From Georgenia sp. (GTDB lineage: Bacteria > Actinomycetota > Actinomycetes > Actinomycetales > Actinomycetaceae): 7,226 nt of DNA. Each line of letters opens with the position of its first letter. Position 1 is the stretch's first letter. The position numbers and the translations under genes were made by a program. Below are positions 1 to 6,476 of this stretch, piece after piece. Location of the stretch: assembly GCA_027322565.1 (NCBI GenBank), contig DAHVRG010000227.1, forward strand, positions 1 to 7,226, in the 5' to 3' direction. The notes under the pieces were generated by a model, which did no database searches, was not told where the DNA came from, and saw only the letters and a list, made by a program, of their open reading frames with translations.

Positions 1-614
1 ACCCGCTCGTGCCGCTCGGCGTGTTCCGCCGGGCCGAGGTGACCGTGCCCAGCGCGGTGGTCGTCCTCATCGGTGCCACGCTGGCGAGCCTGTTCTTCTT
101 CCTGCCGCTCTACCAGCAGGACGTGCTCGGCATGGGTGCACTCGCCACCGGCCTCGCCCAGATCCCGATCGCAGTGATGATCATCGTCGGCAGCGCGACA
201 GCGCCGGTGCTCGCCGGGCGGTTCGGTCTGCACCGCACCCTGCCGCTCTCGCTCACCGTCCTGCTCGCCGGCGTGACGTGGATCGCGCTCAACCCCGCCG
301 ACTCCTTCACCTGGCAGCACACCGGAGCGTTCCTCCTCACCGGGGCCGGGCTGGGTGTTGGCTCGGTCGGCGCGATCTCGATGGCGGTCCGGGACAGCGG
401 GGACGGCGAGGCGGGCCTCCTCAGCGGGATCGTCAACGCCGGGCAGCAGCTCGGTGGGGCGGTCGGTCTCGCCGCGCTGGCCGGCCTCGCCCTCGGCGCG
501 GCCGGGACCGACGGGGACATCAACTTCACCGCAGCGTTCCTCGGCGGTGCCGCGCTGGCCGCCGTCGGCGTCGCGCTCTCCCTCACCGTGACCCGGACCC
601 GCACGGCCACCTGA
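1..614 (+). CDS. MFS efflux transporter, DHA2 (EmrB/QacA-like) family, C-terminal half (5' end outside window)
   Basis: This is a proton-coupled drug exporter of the cytoplasmic membrane, cut by the left edge; the frame is open from base 3 and stops with TGA at 612-614. About 203 residues remain. They open with PLVPLGVFRR, the usual DHA2 lead-in to a helix in the second half of the protein. About six hydrophobic stretches follow, separated by short charged loops, which matches the last six helices of a 14-helix DHA2 transporter. One helix contains GIVNAGQQLGGAVG, which resembles the conserved small-residue helix of this family (often written as N-x-x-R-Q-L-G-G-A). The tail after the last helix is short and Thr/Arg-rich. 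An initiation codon at position 9 (GTG) is possible by frame only, because the homologous region lies mid-protein. The substrate cannot be read from this fragment. The next gene lies 93 bp downstream on the same strand and may be co-transcribed. Confidence 0.9.
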   Translation, partial: PLVPLGVFRRAEVTVPSAVVVLIGATLASLFFFLPLYQQDVLGMGALATGLAQIPIAVMIIVGSATAPVLAGRFGLHRTLPLSLTVLLAGVTWIALNPADSFTWQHTGAFLLTGAGLGVGSVGAISMAVRDSGDGEAGLLSGIVNAGQQLGGAVGLAALAGLALGAAGTDGDINFTAAFLGGAALAAVGVALSLTVTRTRTAT

Positions 615-695
615 CCTGCGCCGTCCTCAACCGACGAAAGGACACCGCACGCACCCACCGTGTCATCCCCAGCACACCGCACACCCACACCACTC

Positions 696-703
696 AAGGA
701 GAG
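696..703 (+). promoter_or_regulatory. Ribosome binding site of the Dabb-domain gene
   Basis: AAGGAGAG lies about 6 bases ahead of ATG 708. It decides the start: an in-frame GTG at 660 would add 16 residues of low-complexity Ser/Pro/Thr-rich sequence and has no comparable site in front of it. Confidence 0.85.
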
Positions 704-707
704 AAAG

Positions 708-1118
708 ATGATCTACCACGTCATTCGGATGTCCATCCGCCCCGACGTCCCCGCCGAGAAGGTCCAGGAGGCCATGGCGGCCATGCAGGCGGCCGGGGGC
801 AGCGCCCCCACCCAGGCCGGTCTCTTCGGCCGCGACGTCGGCGGGGAGTTCGACTTCAGCGCCGTCTCCGCGTTCGAGACGCTGGAGGAGTACGAGGCGA
901 TGATGAACCACCCCGCCCACCTCGCGATCGACCGCTTCGGGCTCCCCCTCGTCGACCGGTTCGTCTCCTTCGACGTCACCGACGACCCGGACCCGGAGAT
1001 CCACGAGAAGATCGAGGCGATCCACCAGCGGCGGTTCGACGCTCACCCGGACATCGCCGAGCTCGTCTCGCGGATCGACTACAGCGGGAGCGCCGCCCCG
1101 GCGCCCCAGCGGGGCTGA
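708..1118 (+). CDS. Dabb-domain (stress-responsive alpha/beta barrel) protein
   Basis: The product is a 136-residue soluble protein. Residues 1-95 fit the dimeric alpha/beta barrel (Dabb, ferredoxin-like) fold: a first strand MIYHVIRMSIR, a helix rich in Glu/Ala/Met (about 16-28), a strand GLFGRDVGGEFDFSAVSAF, the helix LEEYEAMMNHPAH, and a final strand VDRFVSFDVTDD. The helix with a His-Pro-x-H segment before the last strand is characteristic of the family. Residues 96-136 form a charged helical tail ending in an Ala/Pro-rich stretch. Family members range from stress-induced proteins of unknown role to polyketide cyclases, so no reaction can be assigned here. The gene follows the MFS exporter by 93 bp and is closed by a strong hairpin, so it may be the last gene of an exporter operon. 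The start is fixed by its ribosome binding site. The family call is from pattern recognition only. Confidence 0.82.
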   Translation: MIYHVIRMSIRPDVPAEKVQEAMAAMQAAGGSAPTQAGLFGRDVGGEFDFSAVSAFETLEEYEAMMNHPAHLAIDRFGLPLVDRFVSFDVTDDPDPEIHEKIEAIHQRRFDAHPDIAELVSRIDYSGSAAPAPQRG

Positions 1119-1127
1119 GCGCGCCGC

Positions 1128-1158
1128 AGGTGCCCCGCGCAGCCGGCGCGGGGCACCT
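1128..1158 (+). terminator. Strong hairpin, probable intrinsic terminator after the Dabb gene
   Basis: Two perfectly complementary 13-base arms (1128-1140 and 1146-1158, AGGTGCCCCGCGC and its reverse complement) enclose a five-base loop, starting nine bases after the stop codon. There is no T-tract behind it; such stems without a U-tail are common in high-GC actinobacteria. It would separate the exporter/Dabb unit from the beta-lactamase gene, at least partly. Confidence 0.72.
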
Positions 1159-1207
1159 CGCTGCCCCCGGCCGCCCGACCACGACCGACGACGTGAGGAC
1201 TGAGGAC

Positions 1208-2113
1208 ATGAAGCACACCGCCGCCGGGACCGTCCTGGTGCTGCTGCTCGCCCTGGGCGGGTGCAGCACCACACCGGACACCGCGGAGCCGAGGCCGGAG
1301 CCGTCGACGCCGGCCGCTGCCATGCCGGTCGACGTCTCGGCCGAGCTGCGCGACCTGGAGGCGGAGTTCGCCGCCCGCGTGGGCGTGAGCGCACTCGACA
1401 CGGGGACGGGCAGGACGGTGGAGCACCGGGCCGCGGAGCGCTTCGGGTTCGCCTCGACCCTCAAGCTCTTCGCGGCGGCCGAGCTGCTCCGCCGGACTCC
1501 GGCGGACGAGCGCGACACCCCGGTCACGTGGACCGAGGAGGACGTCGCCGCGGCGGGCTACTCCCCCGTGACCAGCGCCCACGTGGGTGAGGGCCTCACG
1601 CCGGCCGAGCTCGCCGAGGCCGCGGTCCGGGAGAGCGACAACACGGCGATGAACCTCCTCCTCGACCGGCTCGGCGGGCCCGCCGGTCTCGAGCGGGGCC
1701 TCGCCGAGCTCGGCGACGAGACCACCCGGGTGGCCGACGTCGAGCCGGGTCTCAACGACGTCGCTGCCGGGAACCCGGCGAACACGACGACGCCCGGCGC
1801 CCTCACTGCCGCCCTCGGCGCGCTGCTCGCACCGGGCACGCTGCCCGAGGAGGACCGCGAGCTCCTCCTCGACTGGATGAGTGGGAACGCCACCGGCGAC
1901 ACGCTCGTACGCGCCGGGGCGCCCGCGGGCTGGGTGGTCGCCGACAAGTCGGGCGGGGCTGGCGCGATACGCAACGACGTCGCCGTCGTGACCCCGCCTG
2001 GCCGCGAGCCGATCCTCATCACCGTCCTCACCGAGCGGGAGGACCCGGCCGCCGGGTACGACGACGCGCTGGTCGCGCGCACTGCCGGAGTCGTCCTCAC
2101 CGCACTCGGGTAG
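1208..2113 (+). CDS. bla: Class A (serine) beta-lactamase, predicted lipoprotein
   Basis: The enzyme hydrolyses the beta-lactam ring through an acyl-serine intermediate; the product has 301 residues, normal for class A. Residues 1-19 are a lipoprotein signal (Lys-3, a Leu/Val core and the lipobox LGGC with Cys-19), so the mature enzyme is probably lipid-anchored outside the membrane. A Pro/Thr/Ala-rich linker covers about 20-40. Catalytic motifs are complete: S83-T-L-K86 (S70-x-x-K73), Y118-S-P, S143-D-N145 (S130-D-N132), the omega-loop E179-P-G-L-N183 (E166/N170) and K247-S-G249 (K234-T-G in most enzymes), followed by the typical R-N-D-V-A-V-V strand. Thr to Ser in the KTG triad is a tolerated variation. 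The ATG is preceded by GAGGAC at 1195-1200 with good spacing, and this start gives the intact signal peptide. No beta-lactamase-type regulator is adjacent. Spectrum of hydrolysis cannot be inferred from the sequence. Confidence 0.95.
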   Translation: MKHTAAGTVLVLLLALGGCSTTPDTAEPRPEPSTPAAAMPVDVSAELRDLEAEFAARVGVSALDTGTGRTVEHRAAERFGFASTLKLFAAAELLRRTPADERDTPVTWTEEDVAAAGYSPVTSAHVGEGLTPAELAEAAVRESDNTAMNLLLDRLGGPAGLERGLAELGDETTRVADVEPGLNDVAAGNPANTTTPGALTAALGALLAPGTLPEEDRELLLDWMSGNATGDTLVRAGAPAGWVVADKSGGAGAIRNDVAVVTPPGREPILITVLTEREDPAAGYDDALVARTAGVVLTALG

Positions 2114-2141
2114 TGGAGTCGCGGCACGGTCCTCGACCCCT

Positions 2142-2161
2142 CGGGCGGCCCGGCGCGCCCG
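2142..2161. terminator. Weak GC-only hairpin between convergent genes
   Basis: A six-base stem (CGGGCG with CGCCCG, eight-base loop) sits in the 55-bp gap between the beta-lactamase gene and the convergent regulator gene. The position suits a bidirectional terminator, but the stem is short and such pairings arise easily at this GC content. Confidence 0.25.
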
Positions 2162-2168
2162 GCCGGTA

Positions 2169-3104
2169 TCACGTTGCCGTGCTGCCCTCGCGCACCTTCG
2201 CGGTGAGCCGGGCGAGCCGCTCCGCGTCGGAGGAGCCGGGCTCGGCGTGCAGGACCACGAGCACGAGGCCCTCGGTGCCGCTGATGACGAGCCGTTCCCG
2301 GTGGAGGGTGAGCAGCCCGGCGCGAGGGTGGTCGAGCCGGATCGCGGCAGGGCGCTGAGCGCGCACGTCGTGACGCGCCCAGAGCAGACGGAACCGCGGG
2401 CTCGCCTCGCGCAGCTCGGCGACGAGCTCACCGAGCCGCGGGTCGTCGAGCGCGCTGCCCATCGCCTGCCGCAGGCTCGCCACGAGGCACTCGGTGGCCT
2501 GCTCCCAGTCCGGGTGGAGCGCCCGCTCCTGCGGGTCGAGGAAGATGTCCCGCAGCTGGTTGCCGCCCCCGGTGAGACGCGGGGACAGTGCCCGGGCGGC
2601 GGCGTTGGCCGCCACGATGTCGAAGTGCGCATCCTCGATGAAGGCCGGCTGCGGCAGGGAGTGGAGCAGCGTGAGGGTCGCGCCCGGCACGTCGTCGTCC
2701 CGTCGTGGCCGCGGCGGCCGGGGCGGCCGGCCCGCGAGGGACTGCAGGTGGGCGACGTGCTCGTCGTCGAGCCGCAGGACGCGGGCGAGTGCCTCGATCA
2801 CCTGGGCCGAGGGGTTGCGGTCGCGTCCCCGTTCGAGGCGCAGGTAGTAGTCGACGCTGATGCCGGCGAGCATCGCGACCTCCTCCCGCCGCAGCCCCGG
2901 CACCCGCCGCACGCCGACGGCGGGGATGCCGGCCTGCTGCGGGGTGACGAGCGCGCGCCGCGCCTGCAGGTAGCTGCCCAGGGCGTTCCTCCGCTCCCGC
3001 GCGACGTCGTGGTCTGGGCCGACCGGCCGTGGGACAACGGACAGCCGGGGTCCTGCCAGACCCCCGGCTGACGAGGGCTCTGCCAATCGGCTCGCACGGC
3101 TCAT
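2169..3104 (-). CDS. XRE-family transcriptional regulator with MmyB-like ligand-binding domain
   Basis: This is a DNA-binding regulator of 311 residues. The N-terminal helix-turn-helix covers about 41-125: LGSYLQARRALVTPQQAGIP, then RRVPGLRREEVAMLAGIS and VDYYLRLERGRDRNPS, the hallmark sequence of the actinobacterial MmyB-like group. After a Pro/Arg-rich linker (126-138) comes the MmyB-type ligand-binding domain, about 142-290, with PAFIEDAHFDIVAANAAARA, a FLDPQERALHPDW segment, FRLLWARHDVR and a final VVLHAEPGSSDAERL. In this family the domain is a PAS-like pocket and one structure holds a fatty acid; the ligand here is unknown. The gene is divergent from the dehydrogenase gene with 50 bp between starts, so it most likely controls that unit and itself. 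The ATG at 3104 has no visible ribosome binding site and gives an approximately 34-residue extension before the usual family start. No better ATG or GTG lies downstream, so a leaderless message or an unusual start is possible. Confidence 0.92.
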   Translation of the reverse strand: MSRASRLAEPSSAGGLAGPRLSVVPRPVGPDHDVARERRNALGSYLQARRALVTPQQAGIPAVGVRRVPGLRREEVAMLAGISVDYYLRLERGRDRNPSAQVIEALARVLRLDDEHVAHLQSLAGRPPRPPRPRRDDDVPGATLTLLHSLPQPAFIEDAHFDIVAANAAARALSPRLTGGGNQLRDIFLDPQERALHPDWEQATECLVASLRQAMGSALDDPRLGELVAELREASPRFRLLWARHDVRAQRPAAIRLDHPRAGLLTLHRERLVISGTEGLVLVVLHAEPGSSDAERLARLTAKVREGSTAT

Positions 3105-3122
3105 AGCGTCGACAACAGCGCA

Positions 3123-3132
3123 TCCGCGCGGA
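3123..3132. promoter_or_regulatory. Perfect 10-bp palindrome, candidate operator in the divergent region
   Basis: TCCGCGCGGA is its own reverse complement and lies in the 50-bp gap between the regulator start (3104) and the dehydrogenase start (3155). A dimeric XRE-type protein bound here could cover both promoters. Support is positional only, because GC-rich palindromes of this size are not rare in such DNA. Confidence 0.35.
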
Positions 3133-3154
3133 ACATTTCGGAGAAGGAAGTCCC

Positions 3155-3832
3155 ATGACGATCACCCTCATCACCGGCGCCAACAAGGGCATCGGGTACG
3201 AGACGGCGCGGCAGCTCGTCGCGCAGGGCCACGTGGTCTACCTCGGCGCACGCAGCGTCGAGCGGGGGACGGCGGCGGCGAGGAGCATCGGCGCGCGGTT
3301 CGTCCAGCTCGACGTCACCGACGACGCCTCGGTGGCCGCCGCCGTGGCCACGATCAAGGACGCCGAGGGCAGGCTCGACGTCCTGGTGAACAACGCGGGC
3401 GTCCTCGAGACCGAGCTGACCGGCACAGCGGCGCTGCGCGCCTTCGACACCAACGCGATGGGCGTCGTCCGGGTCACCGAGGCGGCGCTGCCGCTCCTGC
3501 GCAGGTCGCGTGGTCCCCGGGTGCTCACCATCTCGAGCAGCGCCGGCTCGTTCTGGGCGGTGACCACTCCCGGTCGGCCGGAGCACGGGCTGTCGCTGCC
3601 GCTCTACTCGGCCTCCAAGGCCGCGGCGACGATGCTCACCGTCCAGTACGCCAAGGCCCACCCGGACATCCGCTTCACCGCCCTCGAACCCGGCACGACG
3701 GCGACGGACCTCACCGCCGGCCTGGGGATCGGCCGCTCGGCGGAGGACAGCGCCCGCGCCGTCGTCGCGGCCCTCGACGGGGACGGCCCCTCCGGTACCC
3801 TGCGCGACGAGTCCGGGGCGCTGCCGTGGTGA
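3155..3832 (+). CDS. Short-chain dehydrogenase/reductase (classical SDR)
   Basis: The gene encodes a cytosolic NAD(P)H-dependent oxidoreductase of 225 residues, a little shorter than the usual 240-260. The Rossmann glycine motif T7-G-A-N-K-G-I-G14 follows the first strand. Strand two ends in GARS with Arg-33, a position that favours NADPH. Other family marks are D53-V in LDVTD, N79-N-A-G82, Asn-100 of the catalytic tetrad, a Ser cluster at 127-129, and the active-site pair Y151-S-A-S-K155, followed by PGTTATDLT. The TGANKGIG form resembles carbonyl reductase-like SDRs. The ATG is preceded by GGAGAAGGAAG at 3140-3150. The gene is divergent from the MmyB-like regulator and overlaps the next gene, so both enzymes are probably made together under that regulator. 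The substrate is not predictable. Confidence 0.94.
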   Translation: MTITLITGANKGIGYETARQLVAQGHVVYLGARSVERGTAAARSIGARFVQLDVTDDASVAAAVATIKDAEGRLDVLVNNAGVLETELTGTAALRAFDTNAMGVVRVTEAALPLLRRSRGPRVLTISSSAGSFWAVTTPGRPEHGLSLPLYSASKAAATMLTVQYAKAHPDIRFTALEPGTTATDLTAGLGIGRSAEDSARAVVAALDGDGPSGTLRDESGALPW

Positions 3833-4518
3833 CCCTCGGGATCCTCGGCGCCGGCCAGGCCGGGAGCACCCTCGCGCGGGCGGCGGTGGCGGCGGGCTAC
3901 GACGTCGTCATCGCCAACTCGCGGGCACCCGGGACGCTGGCGGACCTCGTCCACGCCCTCGGTCCCCGTGCGCGTGCGGCGTGGGCACCCGACGCCGCGG
4001 CGGCGGCGGACTTCGCGTTCCTCGCCTTCCCCTACCGCCCGGAGCACACGCTGCCCGCCGCGGAGCTCGCCGGCAAGGTCGTGCTCGACAACAACAACTA
4101 CATGCCCCGGCGGGACGGCATCTTCCCGGCGGTCGTCTCCGGGGAGAAGACGGTGCACGAGCTGCGCCAGGAGCAACTGCCGGGGGCACGGCTGGCGAAG
4201 GCGTTCAGCCACATCCAATTCCACGGCCGGGTGCCGGTGCGGGTCGCCGCCGATGCGCTGCCGGCGCTCGTGCGGCTCGCGCGCCCCGCCGGCGCACCGG
4301 ACCGCACCGCCCTCGTCGTCTCGAGCGACCACCCCGAGGCCGTGGCGCTGGTGGCGCGCTTCTACGACGCGCTCGGGTTCGACACCGTGGACAGCAGCCC
4401 GCTCAGCGAGTCCTGGCGCAGCGCTCCGGGTACGCCCATGTGGGAGCAGTCCTTCGACGGGCAGACGCGCAAGGAGCTCGAACGCAACCTGCAGCTGGCG
4501 GCGCGGCCCACGGGGTAG
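3826..4518 (+). CDS. NAD(P)-binding oxidoreductase, F420-dependent NADP reductase-like
   Basis: The product has 230 residues and an N-terminal Rossmann domain of the NADP-oxidoreductase/coenzyme F420-dependent type. The glycine motif G8-A-G-Q-A-G13 follows the first strand, and N31-S-R33-A-P sits at the end of strand two, where Ser/Arg bind the NADP phosphate. The strand FAFLAFP (about 63-69), the DNNNY segment at 88-92 and KAFSHI at 125-130 are also characteristic. The C-terminal half (about 162-230) is helical and lacks a recognisable second domain. Members use F420 or are simply annotated NADP-binding oxidoreductases, so use of F420 is not proven. Two adjacent GTG codons can start it: 3826, or 3829 in a GTGA overlap with the dehydrogenase stop. 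Either choice implies translational coupling. It forms a two-gene redox unit with the SDR. Confidence 0.88.
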   Translation: MVTLGILGAGQAGSTLARAAVAAGYDVVIANSRAPGTLADLVHALGPRARAAWAPDAAAAADFAFLAFPYRPEHTLPAAELAGKVVLDNNNYMPRRDGIFPAVVSGEKTVHELRQEQLPGARLAKAFSHIQFHGRVPVRVAADALPALVRLARPAGAPDRTALVVSSDHPEAVALVARFYDALGFDTVDSSPLSESWRSAPGTPMWEQSFDGQTRKELERNLQLAARPTG

Positions 4519-4582
4519 CCGCCCGACACCCCCGGCCGGTGCGCGGACTCCCGCCCGCTGGTCGATGCCCGCGACTCGTCGT

Positions 4583-4613
4583 GGAACGGCGCCTCGTACC
4601 AGGGGGCGCTTCC
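4583..4613. terminator. Bulged hairpin, candidate terminator between convergent genes
   Basis: GGAA (4583-4586) pairs with TTCC (4610-4613), and GCGCC (4589-4593) pairs with GGCGC (4605-4609). This leaves a two-base bulge and an 11-base loop. On the plus strand it runs into a pyrimidine-rich TTCCTCCTC. It lies between the end of the oxidoreductase gene (4518) and the end of the convergent minus-strand gene (4635), where a shared terminator would be expected. Confidence 0.4.
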
Positions 4614-4634
4614 TCCTCACCGGACTCAGCGCTC

Positions 4635-5105
4635 TCAGCCGATCACGTGGACCAGGCCCCACCCGCGACGCTGGAGGCGAGCGGTGAACTCCTGGGCCTC
4701 ACGGAGGTAGTGAGTGACATACTCCCTCCCGCTCGCGGACAGGGGGTCTCCATGAGGGTCGCGGCACGCTGTCACCTCGTCCTCACCGATGAGGACCAGG
4801 TCGCGGGCGGCGTCGTCGACGTCAGCGGGTGACAGGACGTCGACCCACGGAACCCAGCCCCCGCCGGTGTGGGTGGCCTGGCCGCGAACGAGGGCGTAGG
4901 CCGTCCGGGGCGCGCCCGCGGTGGGACAGGTGAGCCACTGCAGCTCCTTCCAGCACTTGTCGAGGTAGAGCATGTCGGGCCGGGGTCGTCCGTCGAGCTC
5001 CCAGGCATCCGCGAGAGGGTCGGCCGGGAGGAACGGGTACGGGTCGGCCCGTGCCAGGTCGACATGCTCGGGGGCGAGCGGATAGGCGTAGTAGCGGATT
5101 CCCAT
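4635..5105 (-). CDS. Small uncharacterised protein, possibly DUF1877/YfbM-like
   Basis: The product is a 156-residue soluble, acidic and Trp-rich protein with no signal peptide or membrane segment. Visible marks are MGIRYYAYPL at the N-terminus, LYLDKCWKELQWLT at about 63-76, an acidic stretch around LSPADVDDAARDLVLI, and a helical C-terminus with REAQEFTARLQRRGWG. The LDK-x-W segment and overall size recall the DUF1877/YfbM group, whose function is unknown; this is a tentative match from memory. The ATG at 5105 is preferred over an in-frame ATG at 5195, because the intervening 30 residues look non-coding and MGIRYYAY is a natural family start. The ribosome binding site is weak. The gene lies 99 bp downstream of the 420-residue helical protein on the same strand and could be co-transcribed with it. 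Base composition is somewhat less GC-extreme than in the enzyme genes to its left. Confidence 0.78.
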   Translation of the reverse strand: MGIRYYAYPLAPEHVDLARADPYPFLPADPLADAWELDGRPRPDMLYLDKCWKELQWLTCPTAGAPRTAYALVRGQATHTGGGWVPWVDVLSPADVDDAARDLVLIGEDEVTACRDPHGDPLSASGREYVTHYLREAQEFTARLQRRGWGLVHVIG

Positions 5106-5204
5106 GGCGCCGATCGTGGGTCTCACGACGGCCCGCCGGCCCGTCGCCTGAGTGGTTCTGTGGACGGCTGCGTGCTCAGTGCAACGGTGCGGCATCGTCG
5201 GCGC

Positions 5205-6467
5205 TCAGGCGTCGGTGACCGGTGCTGACCCCACTGGTTCCTCGTCACCCGCGTCCGCGGCCCGGCGCACCCGGCGGGCCCGTTCCGCGAGCCCACCGGA
5301 GATCCTGCCCGTGGCAGACCGGGCCTTGCCGAAGGCGTCGCTCCCCAGAGTCCGCACGACGTCCACACCATCGGACCCGGTCTCCAGCACCCGGTCCTTC
5401 GCCTCGGCCGCGGCATCTGCCCACCGTCTCGCCGCCACCTCCTGACGCTCGGCGTCGATCCCGAGCCGGCGTTGGAAATCGACGACGGCGGATGAGACGT
5501 TGTTGCCCGCATGCACCACCGACCGGGCGGTGACCGGGTGCAGCAGCACCCGAGCGTTCGCCCGGTCGGCCGCGGCGTCCATGCGTGCCATGAGCGCGGC
5601 GGTGCTCTGCAGGATCAGCTCGCGTCGGTCCTGCCGAGCGGCGCTGAGGCCGATGCGGTGACGGTCGAGCTCGTCGGGCGATGAGTCGAGCACCCGGTCG
5701 AGCTCGAGGACGGCGAGCGCGTCGTGGAGCTGGAAGCAGCGGGCCGGGACGGTGAGCCACTCCTGGACCTTCGTCTCGGCGGTCTTCGCGGCATCGGCGA
5801 TGGCACCGAGGTCGGTCTCGCGTTCCAGCTTCTCGGCGAGGGCGTCGATCTGGCGCAGGGCGTACGCCTGAGTCCGCGCCACCGTTGCCGCGGTGGCCTG
5901 CACCTTCGACCACGTGACCTCGGAGACTCGGCCCACCCGCGAGCGGACAGTCATCGCCTCCTCGATGACGAGGTCCACCCCGATCATGTCGGCGAGCACT
6001 GCGTCCTGCTGGGCGCGGAGGACGTCGTCGAGCTTCTCGTCGATGGTCGCGAGGTAGTCGGTGATCTCGTCCATCGCCTGCTCCATGGCGATCTGCGCCA
6101 TGAGGCCGGCCGCGCCGGAGAGGACCGCCGGGTTCATTGCCTTGGCCACCGGGTTCGTCACGATCTCCATCAGGCCGGTGATGGTGCCCTTCGAGTCCGT
6201 GAACACGGCTCGGTTGACGCCTCGCTCGGACCCTTTCATCAGGTTGTACTTGCCGAGTTTCTCGGCGGACTCCTTCGTCAGCCTCACCCAGCGTCCCGAC
6301 GTCGCGGCAACGTCCGCACCTGCCTGGGCGAGGCCCGCGGCGGATCGGAGTGCCGGCCCGAGCCGTTGCAGCCCGAGGTCCCGCGACGGCAGTCCTTCCG
6401 TGCGGAGAAAACGCTCGACGGCGCCAGGATGTCCGATGACGGCGATGAGCTGGACCTCGTTCAACAT
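5205..6467 (-). CDS. Uncharacterised 420-residue alpha-helical protein with one hydrophobic segment
   Basis: I do not recognise a named domain. The sequence is almost wholly helix-forming. A short N-terminal alpha/beta-looking part (1-25, LIAVIGHPGAVERFL) is followed by a conserved-looking GRWVRLTKESAEKL (58-71). A hydrophobic stretch follows at about 113-128 (PAVLSGAAGLMAQIAM), too short or too weak for a sure membrane helix. Long amphipathic helices rich in Ala, Glu, Arg and Gln cover about 129-220 and 225-300, with coiled-coil character and ordered heptad-like Leu/Ile/Val (for example ITDYLATIDEKLDDVLRAQQ). The C-terminal part (340-405) is a charged Ala/Arg helix, then an acidic disordered tail. 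There is no signal peptide. The ATG at 6467 has AGGGAG just upstream; an in-frame GTG at 6524 lacks such a site. I recall similar hypothetical proteins across actinobacteria but no function. An alpha-helical membrane-active or scaffold role is only inference. Confidence 0.88.
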   Translation of the reverse strand: MLNEVQLIAVIGHPGAVERFLRTEGLPSRDLGLQRLGPALRSAAGLAQAGADVAATSGRWVRLTKESAEKLGKYNLMKGSERGVNRAVFTDSKGTITGLMEIVTNPVAKAMNPAVLSGAAGLMAQIAMEQAMDEITDYLATIDEKLDDVLRAQQDAVLADMIGVDLVIEEAMTVRSRVGRVSEVTWSKVQATAATVARTQAYALRQIDALAEKLERETDLGAIADAAKTAETKVQEWLTVPARCFQLHDALAVLELDRVLDSSPDELDRHRIGLSAARQDRRELILQSTAALMARMDAAADRANARVLLHPVTARSVVHAGNNVSSAVVDFQRRLGIDAERQEVAARRWADAAAEAKDRVLETGSDGVDVVRTLGSDAFGKARSATGRISGGLAERARRVRRAADAGDEEPVGSAPVTDA

Positions 6468-6470
6468 GGG

Positions 6471-6476
6471 CTCCCT
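6471..6476 (-). promoter_or_regulatory. Ribosome binding site of the helical-protein gene
   Basis: On the minus strand AGGGAG lies three bases before ATG 6467. The spacing is short but it is the only purine-rich site near either candidate start, so it favours ATG 6467 over GTG 6524. Confidence 0.6.

Noticed and set aside
278..2113. A 611-codon plus-strand open frame covering the exporter end, the Dabb gene and the beta-lactamase
   Set aside because: Only the part from ATG 1208 has protein-like composition. The upstream part is an Arg/Pro/Gly-rich shadow of the exporter and Dabb genes.
1079..2632. A 517-codon minus-strand open frame opposite the beta-lactamase
   Set aside because: It is Arg/Gly-rich antisense translation of GC-rich coding DNA, and no start context or recognisable motif was seen.
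3604..4662. A 352-codon minus-strand open frame opposite the SDR and oxidoreductase genes
   Set aside because: The composition is that of an antisense shadow (Arg, Gly, Val), while both plus-strand genes have clear family motifs.
5145..5211. An eight-base inverted repeat (CGCCTGAG and CTCAGGCG) with a 51-base loop overlapping the stop codon of the helical-protein gene
   Set aside because: The loop is long for a terminator, the arms are short, and no inner stem supports it; chance pairing is likely.
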